A stretch of DNA of 64,000 nucleotides from an uncultured Clostridium sp. (GTDB lineage Bacteria > Bacillota > Clostridia > TANB77 > CAG-508): NCBI GenBank assembly GCA_947648495.1, contig CANSOA010000004.1, forward strand, positions 1-64,000, given 5' to 3'. A program made the translations under genes and the position numbers. Position 1 is the first letter of the stretch. Every line of letters begins with the position of its first letter. Under the pieces are notes generated by a model that worked only from the letters and a program-made list of their open reading frames with translations, was not told where the DNA came from and did no database searches. This document shows positions 29,741 to 40,367 of the stretch, piece by piece.

Positions 29741-29782
29741 ACCCTTCACCTCTTCGGTAAATTGTATGTTTTCTAAAACAAT

Positions 29783-32038
29783 TTATGACTCTTTTCTCCT
29801 CACAACAACATCTACAATGCTTCCTTCTTCGACCGATTTATCTGCTTGTGGTTCTTGTGAAACAATGTTTCCCTCTTCTCCTTCAACTTTCAAATTCAAA
29901 TGATTTTCCTTTAATTTAACTCGTGCTTCATCAATGGTAAGTCCTGTAACAGCTGGAACGCGAGTTGACATTCTGGTGTCATTTTCGGCTGTATATAAAT
30001 ATATGGTTGAACCTTTATCAAGTGTCACACCAGATTTTGGCATTTGGTCTGATACCACACTTGTATTTTCATCTCCAGAAATATTTACTTGCACATCAAA
30101 TCCATACGTTCGCAATATTTCTTTGGCTGACGCAATTGTTTTGGAAGAAACATTTGGTACAGTTAAAGCGGACTTTTGGTCAGTCACAACATTTTCATCA
30201 TTTTTTATAATTTCTAAATAAGGCAATACTTCTTTCAAAATATTAGCGACCACTGGTCCTGCGGTTTGTCCCCCTTGATATGTTTCCCCTTCTGGATCAT
30301 ATAATATCGCTAACACTACAATTTGCGGATTCTCAATTGGTGAAATAGCAATAAAAGACGCTGTATAACCTGCCTCCTCATGTCCAGCAGTTGGCTCAGA
30401 CGTACCACTTTTTCCACCAATGCTGTATCCTTCAACTCCTGCACGCTTTCCTGTTCCTTGCACAACAACTGATTTCATCATATCTTTTATTTTTTCAGAA
30501 GTCTCTTTTGATACAACTTGTCTTATTTCTTTATTTTCTTGTACGTCAATTACACCAGTATCCGAATTCTCAATTTGTTTAACAATTTTGGGTTGTACCA
30601 ATACGCCATCATTAGCAACACTTGAAACTGCCGTAATTAATTGCAATGGTGATATTTCAAATCGTTGCCCAAACGAAATCGTAGCAAGTTCCACTTTTCC
30701 GACACTTTGCAATTTATGAAAAACCGAAGGATACGTTTTGGCAATATCACTTCCCATCGTATCAAACAAACCAAATGCTTTATAATATTTATATAATGTA
30801 CTTGCTCCAATGCGTTGCCCTAATTGCATAAAAGCTGGATTGCAGGAATTGCATAACGCTTCACGCAAAGACTGCCAACCATGTGGTTCTGCTCTCCAAC
30901 AAGAAATATTTTTATCTTCTACTTGATATGAACCTGTGCACATAAAATCTCCTTGTGTATCAGTTTGCACAAGATTTTCCTCTAAAGCTACTGCAGATGT
31001 AATAATTTTGAATGTCGAACCGGGTTCATATAATTTGGAAACCGATTTGTTCAGCCACAATTTATTATAAGCTGTATTTTTTTGTTCTCTTGTATACGTG
31101 TCCCACAACTGCGCTTCTCCCGTTGGTTCAACAGCAAATGGATCATTTAAATTATAATCTGGATATGTTGCCATAGCCAAAATTTCCCCATTTTGCGGAT
31201 TCATAACAATCACATTTCCTCCGCCAGAGCATGAATTTTGCTCAACTGCCTGTTTTAAGTATTTTTCAACAATTTGCTGAATGGTAATGTCAATGGTCAA
31301 ATAAATATTGCTTCCGTTTTCTACTGGAACATATTGTTCTGTCTCATCAGAAATCGCGTTTTTGTGAACATCTTGAACAGTAACTATTTTTCCAGCTGTT
31401 CCTGTTAAAGTTTTATCCCAACGTTCTTCAATTCCAATCATTCCGCTATTGTCGTCCCCGCAAATTCCAATCAAATTCGATGCTAAATTCTGATATGGAT
31501 AATATCTTTTGCTGTCTTCATCAATATTAATTCCCGTCGTAATTTTTTGGTCAGAAAGCCAAGTTTTTAGGTTTTTGGTCTTTTCTTGTTCTACTTTTTT
31601 GGCAACCACCACAACAGAGGATTTCGTATTAATTTTTTCTAAAACCTCATTGTAATCCAATCCCAAATTCTCAGCCAATCCTTGTGCAATCAATTCATTT
31701 TCGACAATTTTTCCATTTGTATAACAAACTTTTCCCGGATTTAAAGAAATCGTATCAACAGGAACGCTTCTTGCCAATATATTTCCATTAACATCATAAA
31801 TAATGCCTCTTTTAGGACTTAAAATCTGATTTTTCATCTGCTGATTATAGGCACTTTCGCTATATTCCTTCCCATGCACAAATATAACTCTTCCTAAATT
31901 GCATACAATTATCACAAAAAATATTGTTGAAACAGAAGCTGTTATCAGCAATTTCCTGTTTGTACTTTTTTTATCTTTACTCTTTTTGGGCTTTTTTTTC
32001 TTTTCAATTTTTGGTTTTTTTATATCAATCACCACCAA
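29783..32038 (-). CDS. Class B penicillin-binding protein with two PASTA domains (SpoVD/FtsI type)
   Basis: This 751-aa septal or spore transpeptidase cross-links peptidoglycan. In order: Lys-rich cytoplasmic tail, one transmembrane helix (about residues 30-50), dimerisation domain, transpeptidase domain with EPGSTFKIITS (catalytic Ser), SCNPA and GGKSGTSEP, then two PASTA domains (VPNVSSKTIASAKEIL, VPAVTGLTIDEARVKL). The start is uncertain: TTG at 32038 lacks a good ribosome site. PbpB has two PASTA domains and SpoVD one in Bacillus, so the domain count leans to PbpB/FtsI; no ftsL is adjacent. The J-domain gene ends seven bp upstream. Confidence 0.9.
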   Translation of the reverse strand: MVVIDIKKPKIEKKKKPKKSKDKKSTNRKLLITASVSTIFFVIIVCNLGRVIFVHGKEYSESAYNQQMKNQILSPKRGIIYDVNGNILARSVPVDTISLNPGKVCYTNGKIVENELIAQGLAENLGLDYNEVLEKINTKSSVVVVAKKVEQEKTKNLKTWLSDQKITTGINIDEDSKRYYPYQNLASNLIGICGDDNSGMIGIEERWDKTLTGTAGKIVTVQDVHKNAISDETEQYVPVENGSNIYLTIDITIQQIVEKYLKQAVEQNSCSGGGNVIVMNPQNGEILAMATYPDYNLNDPFAVEPTGEAQLWDTYTREQKNTAYNKLWLNKSVSKLYEPGSTFKIITSAVALEENLVQTDTQGDFMCTGSYQVEDKNISCWRAEPHGWQSLREALCNSCNPAFMQLGQRIGASTLYKYYKAFGLFDTMGSDIAKTYPSVFHKLQSVGKVELATISFGQRFEISPLQLITAVSSVANDGVLVQPKIVKQIENSDTGVIDVQENKEIRQVVSKETSEKIKDMMKSVVVQGTGKRAGVEGYSIGGKSGTSEPTAGHEEAGYTASFIAISPIENPQIVVLAILYDPEGETYQGGQTAGPVVANILKEVLPYLEIIKNDENVVTDQKSALTVPNVSSKTIASAKEILRTYGFDVQVNISGDENTSVVSDQMPKSGVTLDKGSTIYLYTAENDTRMSTRVPAVTGLTIDEARVKLKENHLNLKVEGEEGNIVSQEPQADKSVEEGSIVDVVVRRKES

Positions 32039-32044
32039 TTTTCT

Positions 32045-32785
32045 TTATTTAAAAATCGACTTTATGCTATCAATGATTCCTTTAAACATAGAAAACATAA
32101 TATCTGCTAAATATTTAACGACAAAATTTGTGTGATATAAATCGGTTAATGTTTGTCGCACAAATGGAATATGCCAAAGAATAAATAAGGCAATCACAAC
32201 GCCTATCATAGAAATCAGTAACCTTTTTACTCGAAGCCAGGTCCATGGATATTTTACTTTGTAACCCTGTCGTTGTAAATATTCTCCATAAGCATTAATT
32301 TCCATTTCTCGTTTTAATTCTTGTTCTTTTTTTGCTTGTCTTTTCTTTTTTCGTTCTTGTTTTTTTCTCTGTTTTTCTAACTGTTCCTGCCTTAACTGTT
32401 TTTCTTGTCTTTGTTGGTCTACCTTTTGCTTTAATTCTCGTACACTTTGAAATTGAATCGCTTGATTAATTTGATTTTGAATTTCTTGCTTAATTTCATT
32501 TTCTTCCAGTTGAGAAGATTCTTCTTCAACTGTTTGTTCTGTTTTGGGTTGTATGTTTTGTAATAACTCATCAGCTCGTTTGGTTGCCAAATCAGCATCA
32601 TACTTTTTTCGTTTTTCAGAATCCGATAAAATTCCATAGGCAATTTTGATTCTGCGAACCTGCTCTATGATTTTCTGATTTTGGGGCAAAGAATCTGCTT
32701 TTTTTAGTAAGTTATCATAGGCTTGTTTTATTTCATCTTGGGTCGCATTTTCTTTTACTTTAAATAAATCATATAATGTATTCAA
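32045..32785 (-). CDS. Degenerate J-domain protein with C-terminal membrane helix
   Basis: The 246-aa protein has a J-like domain (residues 1-65, LYDLFKVKENATQDEIKQAYDNLLKK and AYGILSDSEKRKKYD), but the loop reads KADSLPQNQ where HPD is required to activate DnaK. A long Gln/Lys/Arg coiled coil and a hydrophobic helix (MIGVVIALFILWHIPF) follow. It is thus unlikely to be a normal co-chaperone; it may be a membrane scaffold. GGAG precedes the ATG. It lies between an HD-domain gene and the PBP gene. Confidence 0.72.
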   Translation of the reverse strand: MNTLYDLFKVKENATQDEIKQAYDNLLKKADSLPQNQKIIEQVRRIKIAYGILSDSEKRKKYDADLATKRADELLQNIQPKTEQTVEEESSQLEENEIKQEIQNQINQAIQFQSVRELKQKVDQQRQEKQLRQEQLEKQRKKQERKKKRQAKKEQELKREMEINAYGEYLQRQGYKVKYPWTWLRVKRLLISMIGVVIALFILWHIPFVRQTLTDLYHTNFVVKYLADIMFSMFKGIIDSIKSIFK

Positions 32786-32809
32786 ACTTTTTCTCCTTTG
32801 AAATTATGC

Positions 32810-33364
32810 TTATATATCAAAAAAATACGTTGCCTCTAGGTCCGCTTCATGTACCAATAAAGCAAGTGGAAATTTTTTGAAAGCTTGTCCTAAAGCATTG
32901 TAACTTTCTTTCGGCTCAGTAAATCCCATGTGCCAACGAATACAATACTTTTCTTCCCCCGTTAATTTGATATATTCTGTAATCATCATAACACTTTTTT
33001 CTCCATGTCCATATGGAATGGTATCTTCGATGGTATAATAAGGAACTTTTTCCCATTCTCCAAAAGAATTTTTAGCATTTCTATAATCGACCTTATAAAA
33101 ATTCACCTTGCAAATATCATGCAATAAAGCAATTAAAATCAAACTTTCTTCTAATACATTAATTTCCACACAAGCGTTTTTAACTTTTTGAGTTAAAATT
33201 TCATAAACTTTCATACTATGTTCCAAAAGTCCACCCTCATAAGCTCCATGATATCGCGTACTAGCTGGTGCCTTAAAAAAATCACTTTTTTCAATAAACT
33301 CAATCAATTTGTTCATTCCCTCTCGATTCACACTTTTTAATAATTCCAAAAATTTTTCTTTCAT
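32810..33364 (-). CDS. HD-domain hydrolase (YhaM-like)
   Basis: The 184-aa protein has HGAYEGGLLEHSMKVYE, ALLHDICKVNF (HD pair) and VHEADLEATYFF, the metal-binding residues of HD phosphohydrolases. The order resembles the C-terminal HD domain of the 3'-5' exoribonuclease YhaM, but the N-terminal OB domain is missing. AAGGGG before ATG 33364 fixes the start. Substrate unknown; nucleotide or RNA. Confidence 0.82.
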   Translation of the reverse strand: MKEKFLELLKSVNREGMNKLIEFIEKSDFFKAPASTRYHGAYEGGLLEHSMKVYEILTQKVKNACVEINVLEESLILIALLHDICKVNFYKVDYRNAKNSFGEWEKVPYYTIEDTIPYGHGEKSVMMITEYIKLTGEEKYCIRWHMGFTEPKESYNALGQAFKKFPLALLVHEADLEATYFFDI

Positions 33365-33481
33365 TTTTTCCCCTTCTTTTTCCATTTGGGAATATTTTAT
33401 CATATGTCTTTAGTTTATACAATATAATTTGAAATTTTTCTTTTCATATGATATACTTATTGTATGAAAGGAATTTATAAA

Positions 33482-34336
33482 ATGAATCTAATACAAGAAA
33501 CCAAATTTTTAATGAAAAAATATCATATTACAGCGAACAAAAATTATGGGCAAAACTTTTTGATTGATGAAAAGATTGTTGAAGCAATTACCGAATCAGC
33601 CAATATTTCCAAAGATGATGTCATTATCGAAATTGGTCCAGGTTTGGGAACTCTAACTGCTCGTTTACTTGAAAAAGCAGGAAAAGTCATTTGCATTGAA
33701 CTTGATCCAAAAATGTTGGATATTTTAAATGACCGTTTTACCTTTTATTCTAATTTTGAATTAATCAATGACGATGTTTTAAAAGTAGATTTAAAAGCCA
33801 TTCTAATGGAAAATTTAAAACGATACAAATCTGCAAAAGTCGTGGCAAATTTACCTTATTATATTACCACTCCCATTATCATGAAACTGCTAGAAGATAA
33901 ATTAAATTTAGAAAGCATCACTGTTATGGTACAAAAAGAAGTCGCAGAACGCTTGACGCAAAAACCTGGCGGAAAAAATTGCGGTGCCATCACATATCGC
34001 ATTCATTATCATACAGAACCCAAATTAGTAATTTCTGTACCAAATTCCTCTTTTATTCCTTCACCCAAAGTAGATTCAAGTGTTATCCAATTACAATTAC
34101 TTAATTCGCCTCATGTTTGTCCACACAATGAAGACTTATTTTTTCAAATCATCAAAACTGCTTTTTTGCAAAAGCGAAAAACTTTGATTAACACATTATT
34201 AATTGGGAAATTCGGAAACCGCGAATTCTTAGAAAAAATGCTAACTTCGCTTCATTTAGATTTAAAAATACGCGGTGAAAATCTAACCTTAGAGCAATTT
34301 AGACAAATTGCGGATTATCTTTATGAAAATGATTGA
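33482..34336 (+). CDS. rsmA: 16S rRNA dimethyladenosine transferase
   Basis: RsmA/KsgA dimethylates the two adenines near the 3' end of 16S rRNA. The 284-aa protein has KNYGQNFLIDE, the SAM-binding EIGPGLGTLT, ELDPKMLDIL and the catalytic NLPYYITTPI. I start at ATG 33482 because AAGGAA lies nine bases upstream; an ATG at 33464 overlaps this site. Single gene, divergent from the HD-domain gene. Confidence 0.96.
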   Translation: MNLIQETKFLMKKYHITANKNYGQNFLIDEKIVEAITESANISKDDVIIEIGPGLGTLTARLLEKAGKVICIELDPKMLDILNDRFTFYSNFELINDDVLKVDLKAILMENLKRYKSAKVVANLPYYITTPIIMKLLEDKLNLESITVMVQKEVAERLTQKPGGKNCGAITYRIHYHTEPKLVISVPNSSFIPSPKVDSSVIQLQLLNSPHVCPHNEDLFFQIIKTAFLQKRKTLINTLLIGKFGNREFLEKMLTSLHLDLKIRGENLTLEQFRQIADYLYEND

Positions 34337-34368
34337 TAAAAAAGGGCTCCATATACTGTATACTAAAA

Positions 34369-34398
34369 CAAAAAAGACCGCTCTTTAGCGATCCATTT
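34369..34398. terminator. Bidirectional terminator between rsmA and acpP
   Basis: The arms GACCGCT and AGCGATC enclose CTTT and lie between the convergent genes, with A-rich and T-rich flanks. Confidence 0.7.
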
Positions 34399-34418
34399 TA
34401 GATTCTGTTCTACTAATA

Positions 34419-34658
34419 TTAAACATTTTCTTTAATATATTCAACAACATCACTTACAGCTACAACTTTTTCTGCATCTGTATCAGGAATTTCAATATCA
34501 AATTCTTCTTCTAAAGCCATTACTAATTCAACGATGTCTAAAGAATCTGCACCTAAATCATCAATAAAAGATGCTTCCATTGTTACTGCACTATCTGTTA
34601 CTCCCAATTGCTCAACAATAATAGCTTTTACTTTTTCAAAAACTTCCTCACTGCTCAT
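34419..34658 (-). CDS. acpP: Acyl carrier protein
   Basis: The 79-aa protein carries fatty-acyl chains on a phosphopantetheine attached to the serine of [12 protein letters not shown]. Length and acidic composition are typical. AGGAGG precedes the ATG. It is downstream of plsX, a common fatty-acid and phospholipid arrangement. Confidence 0.97.
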   Translation of the reverse strand: MSSEEVFEKVKAIIVEQLGVTDSAVTMEASFIDDLGADSLDIVELVMALEEEFDIEIPDTDAEKVVAVSDVVEYIKENV

Positions 34659-34743
34659 TTATAATCCTCCTTTTTAATTTTAAATAATTTCAATTTTATA
34701 ATCTAGTTTTACTATATGTCTTTCAAAATGTCAAGTACTTATT

Positions 34744-35763
34744 TCATTTTTTTTGAAATTCTTCCATCATTTTTTCAACCGACTTACTTTTTACAAATTC
34801 CTCAGCCTGCTTCAAAGTAGTATAGAACAAGAACTCATCACTACTTCCATGTGCTTTTACAACTGGTTTTTTTACTCCTAAAAATAAAGCTCCGCCATAT
34901 TCTTTATAATCTGTCATTTTTTTAAATTGATTAATAGCTGGCAAACATGGCACTGTTGCAATGGTTCTTAATATATTTTTCGTCAAACTTTCTGTTAAAG
35001 AAACTTTGACCAATTTTCCAACACCTTCTACTGTTTTTAAAAATACATTTCCAGTAAAACCATCTGTTATCACACTATCTACTTCACCTGAGAAACAATC
35101 TCTACCTTCTACATTTCCGATGAAATTCAAACCATAACTTTTAGCATTTTCCTTCAATAAAGTATATGTTTCTTTCATCAAATCGTTACCCTTCGTCTCT
35201 TCTGTTCCAATATTTAATAAGCCGATTCGTGGATTTTCTAAGCCTAATGTATTTTTTAAATAAATATTAGACATTTGCGCAAATTGGATTAAATTTAATG
35301 GTTTGCAATTAGTATTTGCCCCCGCATCCATCAGCAAAAATCTTCCATGATAGGCCGGCAAAATTGGCGCAATAGCTGGTCGATCAATCCCTTTAATGCG
35401 TCCAATCAATAATGTAGCACCTGTCAATAGGGCGCCTGAGTTTCCTGCCGAAATAAAAACGTCACCTTCTCCATTTTTTAGCATATTAAATCCCACAACC
35501 ATTGAAGAATCCTTTTTCCCTCGAATTGCCTGTGTTGGAATATCTTCCATTTCGATTTTTTCAGTCGTATGACGAATTGTAATTTTATTTGAAACTTCAT
35601 TTATATTTTCTTTCCCATAAAATTCTTTAACCTTTTGGTTAATGACATTTTCGTCACCTGTCAAGATAATCTCTGACTCGATTTCTTTAGAAGCCTGCAC
35701 GGCACCTTTTATATTTGCATCTGGGCTATTGTCACCACCCATTGCATCTAAAATAATTTTCAT
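34744..35763 (-). CDS. plsX: Phosphate acyltransferase PlsX
   Basis: PlsX makes acyl-phosphate from acyl-ACP, the first step of phospholipid synthesis in Firmicutes. The 339-aa protein begins MKIILDAMGGDNSP and contains GNSGALLTGATLLIGRIKGI and DAGANTNCKPLNL. GGGAGGG nine bases before ATG 35763 sets the start; the frame runs 43 codons further upstream without a site. It is 85 bp upstream of acpP. No FapR site is evident. Confidence 0.95.
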   Translation of the reverse strand: MKIILDAMGGDNSPDANIKGAVQASKEIESEIILTGDENVINQKVKEFYGKENINEVSNKITIRHTTEKIEMEDIPTQAIRGKKDSSMVVGFNMLKNGEGDVFISAGNSGALLTGATLLIGRIKGIDRPAIAPILPAYHGRFLLMDAGANTNCKPLNLIQFAQMSNIYLKNTLGLENPRIGLLNIGTEETKGNDLMKETYTLLKENAKSYGLNFIGNVEGRDCFSGEVDSVITDGFTGNVFLKTVEGVGKLVKVSLTESLTKNILRTIATVPCLPAINQFKKMTDYKEYGGALFLGVKKPVVKAHGSSDEFLFYTTLKQAEEFVKSKSVEKMMEEFQKK

Positions 35764-35896
35764 GTCTTTTGTCCCTCCCAAGATTATTTTATTATGGTTT
35801 GTTTTAGACATTACTATTTTATTATAAATTATGAAAAAATCAAGAGTTTTTTTTGATTTTGTGAAAAATCTAATAATATATACCACTCTCAATTCC

Positions 35897-36070
35897 TTGA
35901 CAATTTTATGTAAATATAGTATAATATAGATATATGATTAATCTCCAAGAGCCAACCCTTATAAAACTGACATCTGGAGAAGAACTCTATGCATTGGAAA
36001 GTGTTGAACTTCTTTACAGTCAATTAAAATAAGTCCTTTTTCCTGACCTTGCACCTTTGGGTGCTTTTTT
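35897..36070 (+). ncRNA. Candidate small RNA between plsX and tuf
   Basis: A perfect consensus promoter, TTGACA (35897-35902), 17 bases, TATAAT (35920-35925), is followed about 125 bases on by a strong terminator, GCACC-ttt-GGGTGC-TTTTTT (36051-36070). No gene of normal size lies between. TCTCCA (35942) and TGGAGA (35974) can pair. A 32-codon ORF (35934-36032) begins almost at the predicted transcription start without a ribosome site. It matches no RNA family that I recognise. Confidence 0.5.
35934..36032 (+). CDS. Possible leaderless 32-aa ORF
   Basis: ATG at 35934, about two bases after the predicted transcription start, opens MINLQEPTLIKLTSGEELYA and ends LESVELLYSQLK. Composition is protein-like, but there is no Shine-Dalgarno site, so only leaderless translation could make it. 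It is the alternative reading of the small RNA. Confidence 0.3.
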   Translation: MINLQEPTLIKLTSGEELYALESVELLYSQLK

Positions 36071-36077
36071 ATACAAC

Positions 36078-36105
36078 AAAAAACGGTTCTCACGAACCGT
36101 TTTTT
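36078..36105. terminator. tuf terminator
   Basis: A perfect stem AAAAAACGGTTC / GAACCGTTTTTT with loop TCAC, twelve bases from the tuf stop. It can work in both directions. Confidence 0.9.
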
Positions 36106-36116
36106 AATTATATTTC

Positions 36117-37319
36117 TTACTCAACAATATCAGAAACAACTCCAGACCCTACTGTTCTACCACCTTCACGGATAGCAAATCTTAGTCCTTTTTCGATTGC
36201 AATTGGTGTAATAAGTTCGATTGTCATTGCAATGTTCTCACCTGGCATAACCATTTCTGTTCCTGCAGGTAATTCAATAACACCTGTAACGTCTGTTGTT
36301 CTGAAATAGAATTGTGGTCTATATCCATTAAAGAATGGAGTATGTCTTCCACCTTCTTCTTTTTTCAAGATGTAAACTTCTGATTTAAATTTTGTATGAG
36401 GATTGATTGTTCCTGGTTTAGCAATTACTTGACCTCTTTCAATATCTTTTCTGTCAATACCTCTTAAAAGAAGACCAATGTTATCACCAGCTTCTGCTTG
36501 GTCTAACAATTTTCTAAACATTTCAACACCTGTAACAACAGTTTTTTGTCTTTCTGCTCTAATACCAACGATTTCAACTTCGTCTTGCATTTTAACAATT
36601 CCTCTTTCAACTCTACCAGTAGCAACTGTTCCACGTCCTGTAATTGTAAATACGTCTTCCACTGGCATTAAGAATGGTTGATCAACTGGTCTTTCTGGTG
36701 TTGGGATATAACTATCAACAGCTTCCATTAATTCTTTCATTGGAGCATATTCTGGAGCATTTGGGTCTGTTGATGAACTTTCTAATACTTTTAATGATGA
36801 ACCTTTGATGAATGGAATATCATCACCTGGGAAATCATATTCTGATAATAATTCTCTTAATTCCATTTCAACTAATTCAACTAATTCTGGGTCGTCAACC
36901 ATATCGCATTTATTTAAGTAAACAACGATATATTTAACACCAACTTGTCTTGCAAGCAAGATATGCTCTCTTGTTTGAGGCATTGCACCATCTGCTGCAG
37001 AAACAACTAAGATTGCTCCGTCCATTTGAGCAGCACCTGTAATCATGTTTTTAACATAATCTGCGTGTCCTGGACAGTCAACGTGTGCATAGTGTCTATT
37101 TTCTGTTTCATATTCTACGTGAGCTGTGTTGATTGTAATTCCTCTTGCTTGTTCTTCTGGCGCTCCGTCAATTTTGTCATATGCTGAAAATTCAGCTTTT
37201 CCTAATAAATTTAAATATTTTGTGATAGCAGCTGTTGTTGTTGTTTTTCCATGGTCAACGTGACCGATTGTACCAATGTTAACATGTGGTTTTGTTCTTT
37301 CAAATTTAGCTTTTGCCAT
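36117..37319 (-). CDS. tuf: Elongation factor Tu
   Basis: The 400-aa protein delivers aminoacyl-tRNA to the ribosome. It has GHVDHGKTT (P-loop), [16 protein letters not shown] and the C-terminal TVGSGVV. It is the last gene of the str operon after fusA, with a 220-bp gap holding a palindromic repeat element. AGGAAGG before the ATG. Confidence 0.99.
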   Translation of the reverse strand: MAKAKFERTKPHVNIGTIGHVDHGKTTTTAAITKYLNLLGKAEFSAYDKIDGAPEEQARGITINTAHVEYETENRHYAHVDCPGHADYVKNMITGAAQMDGAILVVSAADGAMPQTREHILLARQVGVKYIVVYLNKCDMVDDPELVELVEMELRELLSEYDFPGDDIPFIKGSSLKVLESSSTDPNAPEYAPMKELMEAVDSYIPTPERPVDQPFLMPVEDVFTITGRGTVATGRVERGIVKMQDEVEIVGIRAERQKTVVTGVEMFRKLLDQAEAGDNIGLLLRGIDRKDIERGQVIAKPGTINPHTKFKSEVYILKKEEGGRHTPFFNGYRPQFYFRTTDVTGVIELPAGTEMVMPGENIAMTIELITPIAIEKGLRFAIREGGRTVGSGVVSDIVE

Positions 37320-37445
37320 TTTTGATTCCTTCCTTTCTTGAAGTAGCTTTCCTACTTCCTTTAATTTTTTATTTTAGTTAAATGCATTTTACACTAATTT
37401 TTTATAAAATGCAAGACCTAATTTGAATTTTTTTCAAATTCTTAC

Positions 37446-37538
37446 ATTGTAGGGGCGATTATCAATCGCCTGTGTTACGGAGAAATAATTTTTAATCACT
37501 CGTGTTATCAGCGGGCGATTGATAATCGCCCCTACAAT
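37446..37538. repeat. MITE-like 93-bp inverted-repeat element
   Basis: Terminal arms of 25 bp (GTAGGGGCGATT-atc-AATCGCC at 37446-37470 and its complement at 37514-37538) enclose 43 bases, between fusA and tuf. A single palindromic unit of the same core is at 41059-41085. The element ends two bases before the fusA stop codon. Confidence 0.7.
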
Positions 37539-37539
37539 T

Positions 37540-39624
37540 TTAATCTTCTTTTTTGGTTCTAGTTGCAACAATATTATCCAAAATTGATTTTGGCACTTCG
37601 TCATAATGCGATGGTTCCATTGAATAAGTTCCTCTACCTTGCGTTTTTGAACGTAAATCGGTTGCATAACCAAACATTTCAGAAAGTGGAATAAATGCAT
37701 GAATTTCTTGCATTCCATCTTCTCCGTCCATACCTTCCATTCTTCCACGTCTTGAGTTTACATCTCCAATAACGTCTCCCATGTATTCTTCTGGAACTGT
37801 AATTTCAACTTTCATAATTGGCTCTAAAATAACAGATTTTGCTTGACGACATCCTTCTTTAAAGGCCATAGAACCAGCAATTTTGAACGCCATTTCAGAT
37901 GAATCGACATCGTGATAAGAACCGTCTACTAATGTTGCTTTAAAGTCAATAACTGGATATCCTGCAAGTGTACCACTTTCTGCAGCCTCACGAATTCCTT
38001 CTTCAGTTGGTTTGATGTATTCTTTTGGAACTACACCACCTACAATTTTGCTCTCAAACTCAATTCCTGAACCTGGTTCTAATGGTTCCATTTCAATCCA
38101 AACATGACCATATTGACCACGTCCACCAGATTGACGAATAAATTTTCCTTCCACACGAACTGGTTTACGGATGGTTTCTTTGTAAGCTACCTGTGGTTTA
38201 CCAACATTACATTCTACTTTGAATTCTCTTTTTAATCTATCAACAATAATATCCAAATGAAGCTCACCCATACCAGCAATAATGGTTTGCCCAGTTTCTT
38301 GATTCGTGTAAGTTTTAAAAGTTGGGTCCTCTTCTGCTAATTTTGCTAACGCAATTCCCATTTTCTCTTGAGCTGCTTTATCTTTTGGCTCAATCGCAAT
38401 ATCGATAACTGGCTCTGGGAATTCCATTGATTCTAGGATAATTGGATGAGCAGGGTCGCACAACGTGTTTCCTGTTGTAACATCTTTTAATCCTACAGCA
38501 GCAGCAATATCTCCAGCATATACTTTGTCAATATCTTCTCTGTGGTTTGAGTGCATTTGAAGAATTCTACCAATTCTTTCTTTTTTGTCTTTGCTTGAGT
38601 TTAACACAGTTGAACCTGATTCTAAGGTTCCCGAATAAACTCTAAAGAAACATAATTTTCCAACAAATGGGTCTGTTGCAATTTTGAAAGCCAAAGCTGC
38701 AAATGGCTCTGTATCAGAAGTTTTCGCTTCTGTTTCTTCACCTTCTAAAGTTTCCCCTTTAATGTGAGCAATATCGGTTGGTGCAGGCATGTAGTCAACA
38801 ACGGCATCTAATAATTCTTGCACACCTTTGTTTTTATAAGAAGAACCACATGTTACAGGAACAATTTTGTTCGCGATTGTTCCTAAACGTAATCCTTTTT
38901 TGATTTCTTCTTCGGAAAGTTCCTCTCCTTCTAAATATTTCATCATTAATTCTTCATCTTGCTCTGCTACAGATTCAATCATTTTTTCGCGATATTCATT
39001 GGCTTGTGTCTTCATATCATCTGGAATATCTGTTTCTTCTACTTCTTTTCCTAAATCATCTTTATGGATAAAAGCTCTCATTTTTACTAAATCGATAATT
39101 CCTTGAAAATTATCTTCTGCTCCAATTGGTAATTGGATTGGAACTGCGTTTGCTTTTAGACGATTTTTTAATTGGTCGATGCAAAGCATAAAGTTTGCAC
39201 CAGTAATATCCATTTTGTTTACATATACCATTCTTGGTACACTATATTTATCCGCTTGTCTCCAAACTGTTTCTGTTTGTGGTTGAACACCACCTTTGGC
39301 AGCAAGTACAGTAACGGCTCCATCAAGAACCTTCAAAGATCTTTGCACTTCAACAGTAAAATCAACGTGTCCTGGTGTATCAATAATGTTAATTCTGTTA
39401 TTGTTCCAGAAACAAGTTGTACAAGCAGAAGTGATCGTGATACCTCTTTCTTGCTCTTGCGCCATCCAGTCCATCGTCGCTGCTCCTTCATGTGTTTCCC
39501 CTATTTTATGAACTTTACCTGTATAAAATAAAATTCTTTCTGTTGTTGTCGTCTTACCAGCATCAATGTGAGCCATAATTCCTATATTTCTTGTTCTTTC
39601 TAATGGGTATTCTCTTCCAGCCAC
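37540..39624 (-). CDS. fusA: Elongation factor G
   Basis: This 694-aa translocation GTPase has [22 protein letters not shown] and NKMD, five standard domains, and ends [22 protein letters not shown] before the ATG. Part of the str operon, between rpsG and tuf. All arginines here are AGA or CGN other than CGG. Confidence 0.99.
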   Translation of the reverse strand: MAGREYPLERTRNIGIMAHIDAGKTTTTERILFYTGKVHKIGETHEGAATMDWMAQEQERGITITSACTTCFWNNNRINIIDTPGHVDFTVEVQRSLKVLDGAVTVLAAKGGVQPQTETVWRQADKYSVPRMVYVNKMDITGANFMLCIDQLKNRLKANAVPIQLPIGAEDNFQGIIDLVKMRAFIHKDDLGKEVEETDIPDDMKTQANEYREKMIESVAEQDEELMMKYLEGEELSEEEIKKGLRLGTIANKIVPVTCGSSYKNKGVQELLDAVVDYMPAPTDIAHIKGETLEGEETEAKTSDTEPFAALAFKIATDPFVGKLCFFRVYSGTLESGSTVLNSSKDKKERIGRILQMHSNHREDIDKVYAGDIAAAVGLKDVTTGNTLCDPAHPIILESMEFPEPVIDIAIEPKDKAAQEKMGIALAKLAEEDPTFKTYTNQETGQTIIAGMGELHLDIIVDRLKREFKVECNVGKPQVAYKETIRKPVRVEGKFIRQSGGRGQYGHVWIEMEPLEPGSGIEFESKIVGGVVPKEYIKPTEEGIREAAESGTLAGYPVIDFKATLVDGSYHDVDSSEMAFKIAGSMAFKEGCRQAKSVILEPIMKVEITVPEEYMGDVIGDVNSRRGRMEGMDGEDGMQEIHAFIPLSEMFGYATDLRSKTQGRGTYSMEPSHYDEVPKSILDNIVATRTKKED

Positions 39625-39718
39625 TTTTTTCCCTCCTTTTATTTTTTAATGAAGTTAAATTGCTTTCACAACTTAACAACTGACGCTATAATTCGCTCAC
39701 GCTCGAACAGCCTCAGTA

Positions 39719-40189
39719 TTACCATTTATAATGTGCAAAAGCTTTATTGGCTTCAGCCATTCTATGAGTATCTTCTTTTTTCTTGAATGCTCCGCCATTT
39801 CCAGCAATTGCATCTAAGATTTCACCAGCTAATTTTTCAGACATGGTTTTTTCGTGTCTTTTTCTCGCATAACCAACTAGCCATCTTAAGCCCAAAGTTT
39901 GTCTTCTTTCTGGTCTAATCTCTAGTGGAACTTGATAAGTCGCTCCACCTACACGTCTGGCTTTTACTTCTAATACTGGCATAATATTTTCTAGTGCTGC
40001 TTCAAACACTTCCAACGCATCTTTGTTCTCTTTTTCTTTGATGATTTCAAAAGCGTCATAAACAATGCTTTGAGCAACTGTTTTTTTACCATCCAACATA
40101 ATATTGTTGATTAATTTTGTAACAACTTTACTATTATATAATGGATCTGGTAAAACTTCTCTTTTTGCGATATATCCTTTTCTTGGCAC
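39719..40189 (-). CDS. rpsG: 30S ribosomal protein S7
   Basis: 156 aa, [20 protein letters not shown] at the start, ending [14 protein letters not shown]7 nucleates assembly of the 30S head. Second gene of the str operon; GGAGGG precedes the ATG. Confidence 0.99.
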   Translation of the reverse strand: MPRKGYIAKREVLPDPLYNSKVVTKLINNIMLDGKKTVAQSIVYDAFEIIKEKENKDALEVFEAALENIMPVLEVKARRVGGATYQVPLEIRPERRQTLGLRWLVGYARKRHEKTMSEKLAGEILDAIAGNGGAFKKKEDTHRMAEANKAFAHYKW

Positions 40190-40333
40190 TATATTTTCCC
40201 TCCTTAAAATATTTAGCGTTTAACCATTTATAACACTAAAAGGTACTCTGGAAAGAATTTTTCACTTTCCTGTAATAGTGCAATTTATAAAATCTATGTT
40301 AAATCAACTTCCATTTTATTTTTTGCACTATTG

Positions 40334-40354
40334 GCGGACAAATAATTATTGTCC
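40334..40354. repeat. Short palindrome between rpsL and rpsG
   Basis: GGACAA-ATAATTA-TTGTCC lies in the 178-bp rpsL-rpsG gap. It has the build of the other intergenic palindromes (37446, 41059, 63963) but a different core. Confidence 0.5.
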
Positions 40355-40367
40355 TTACGTTTTGACA

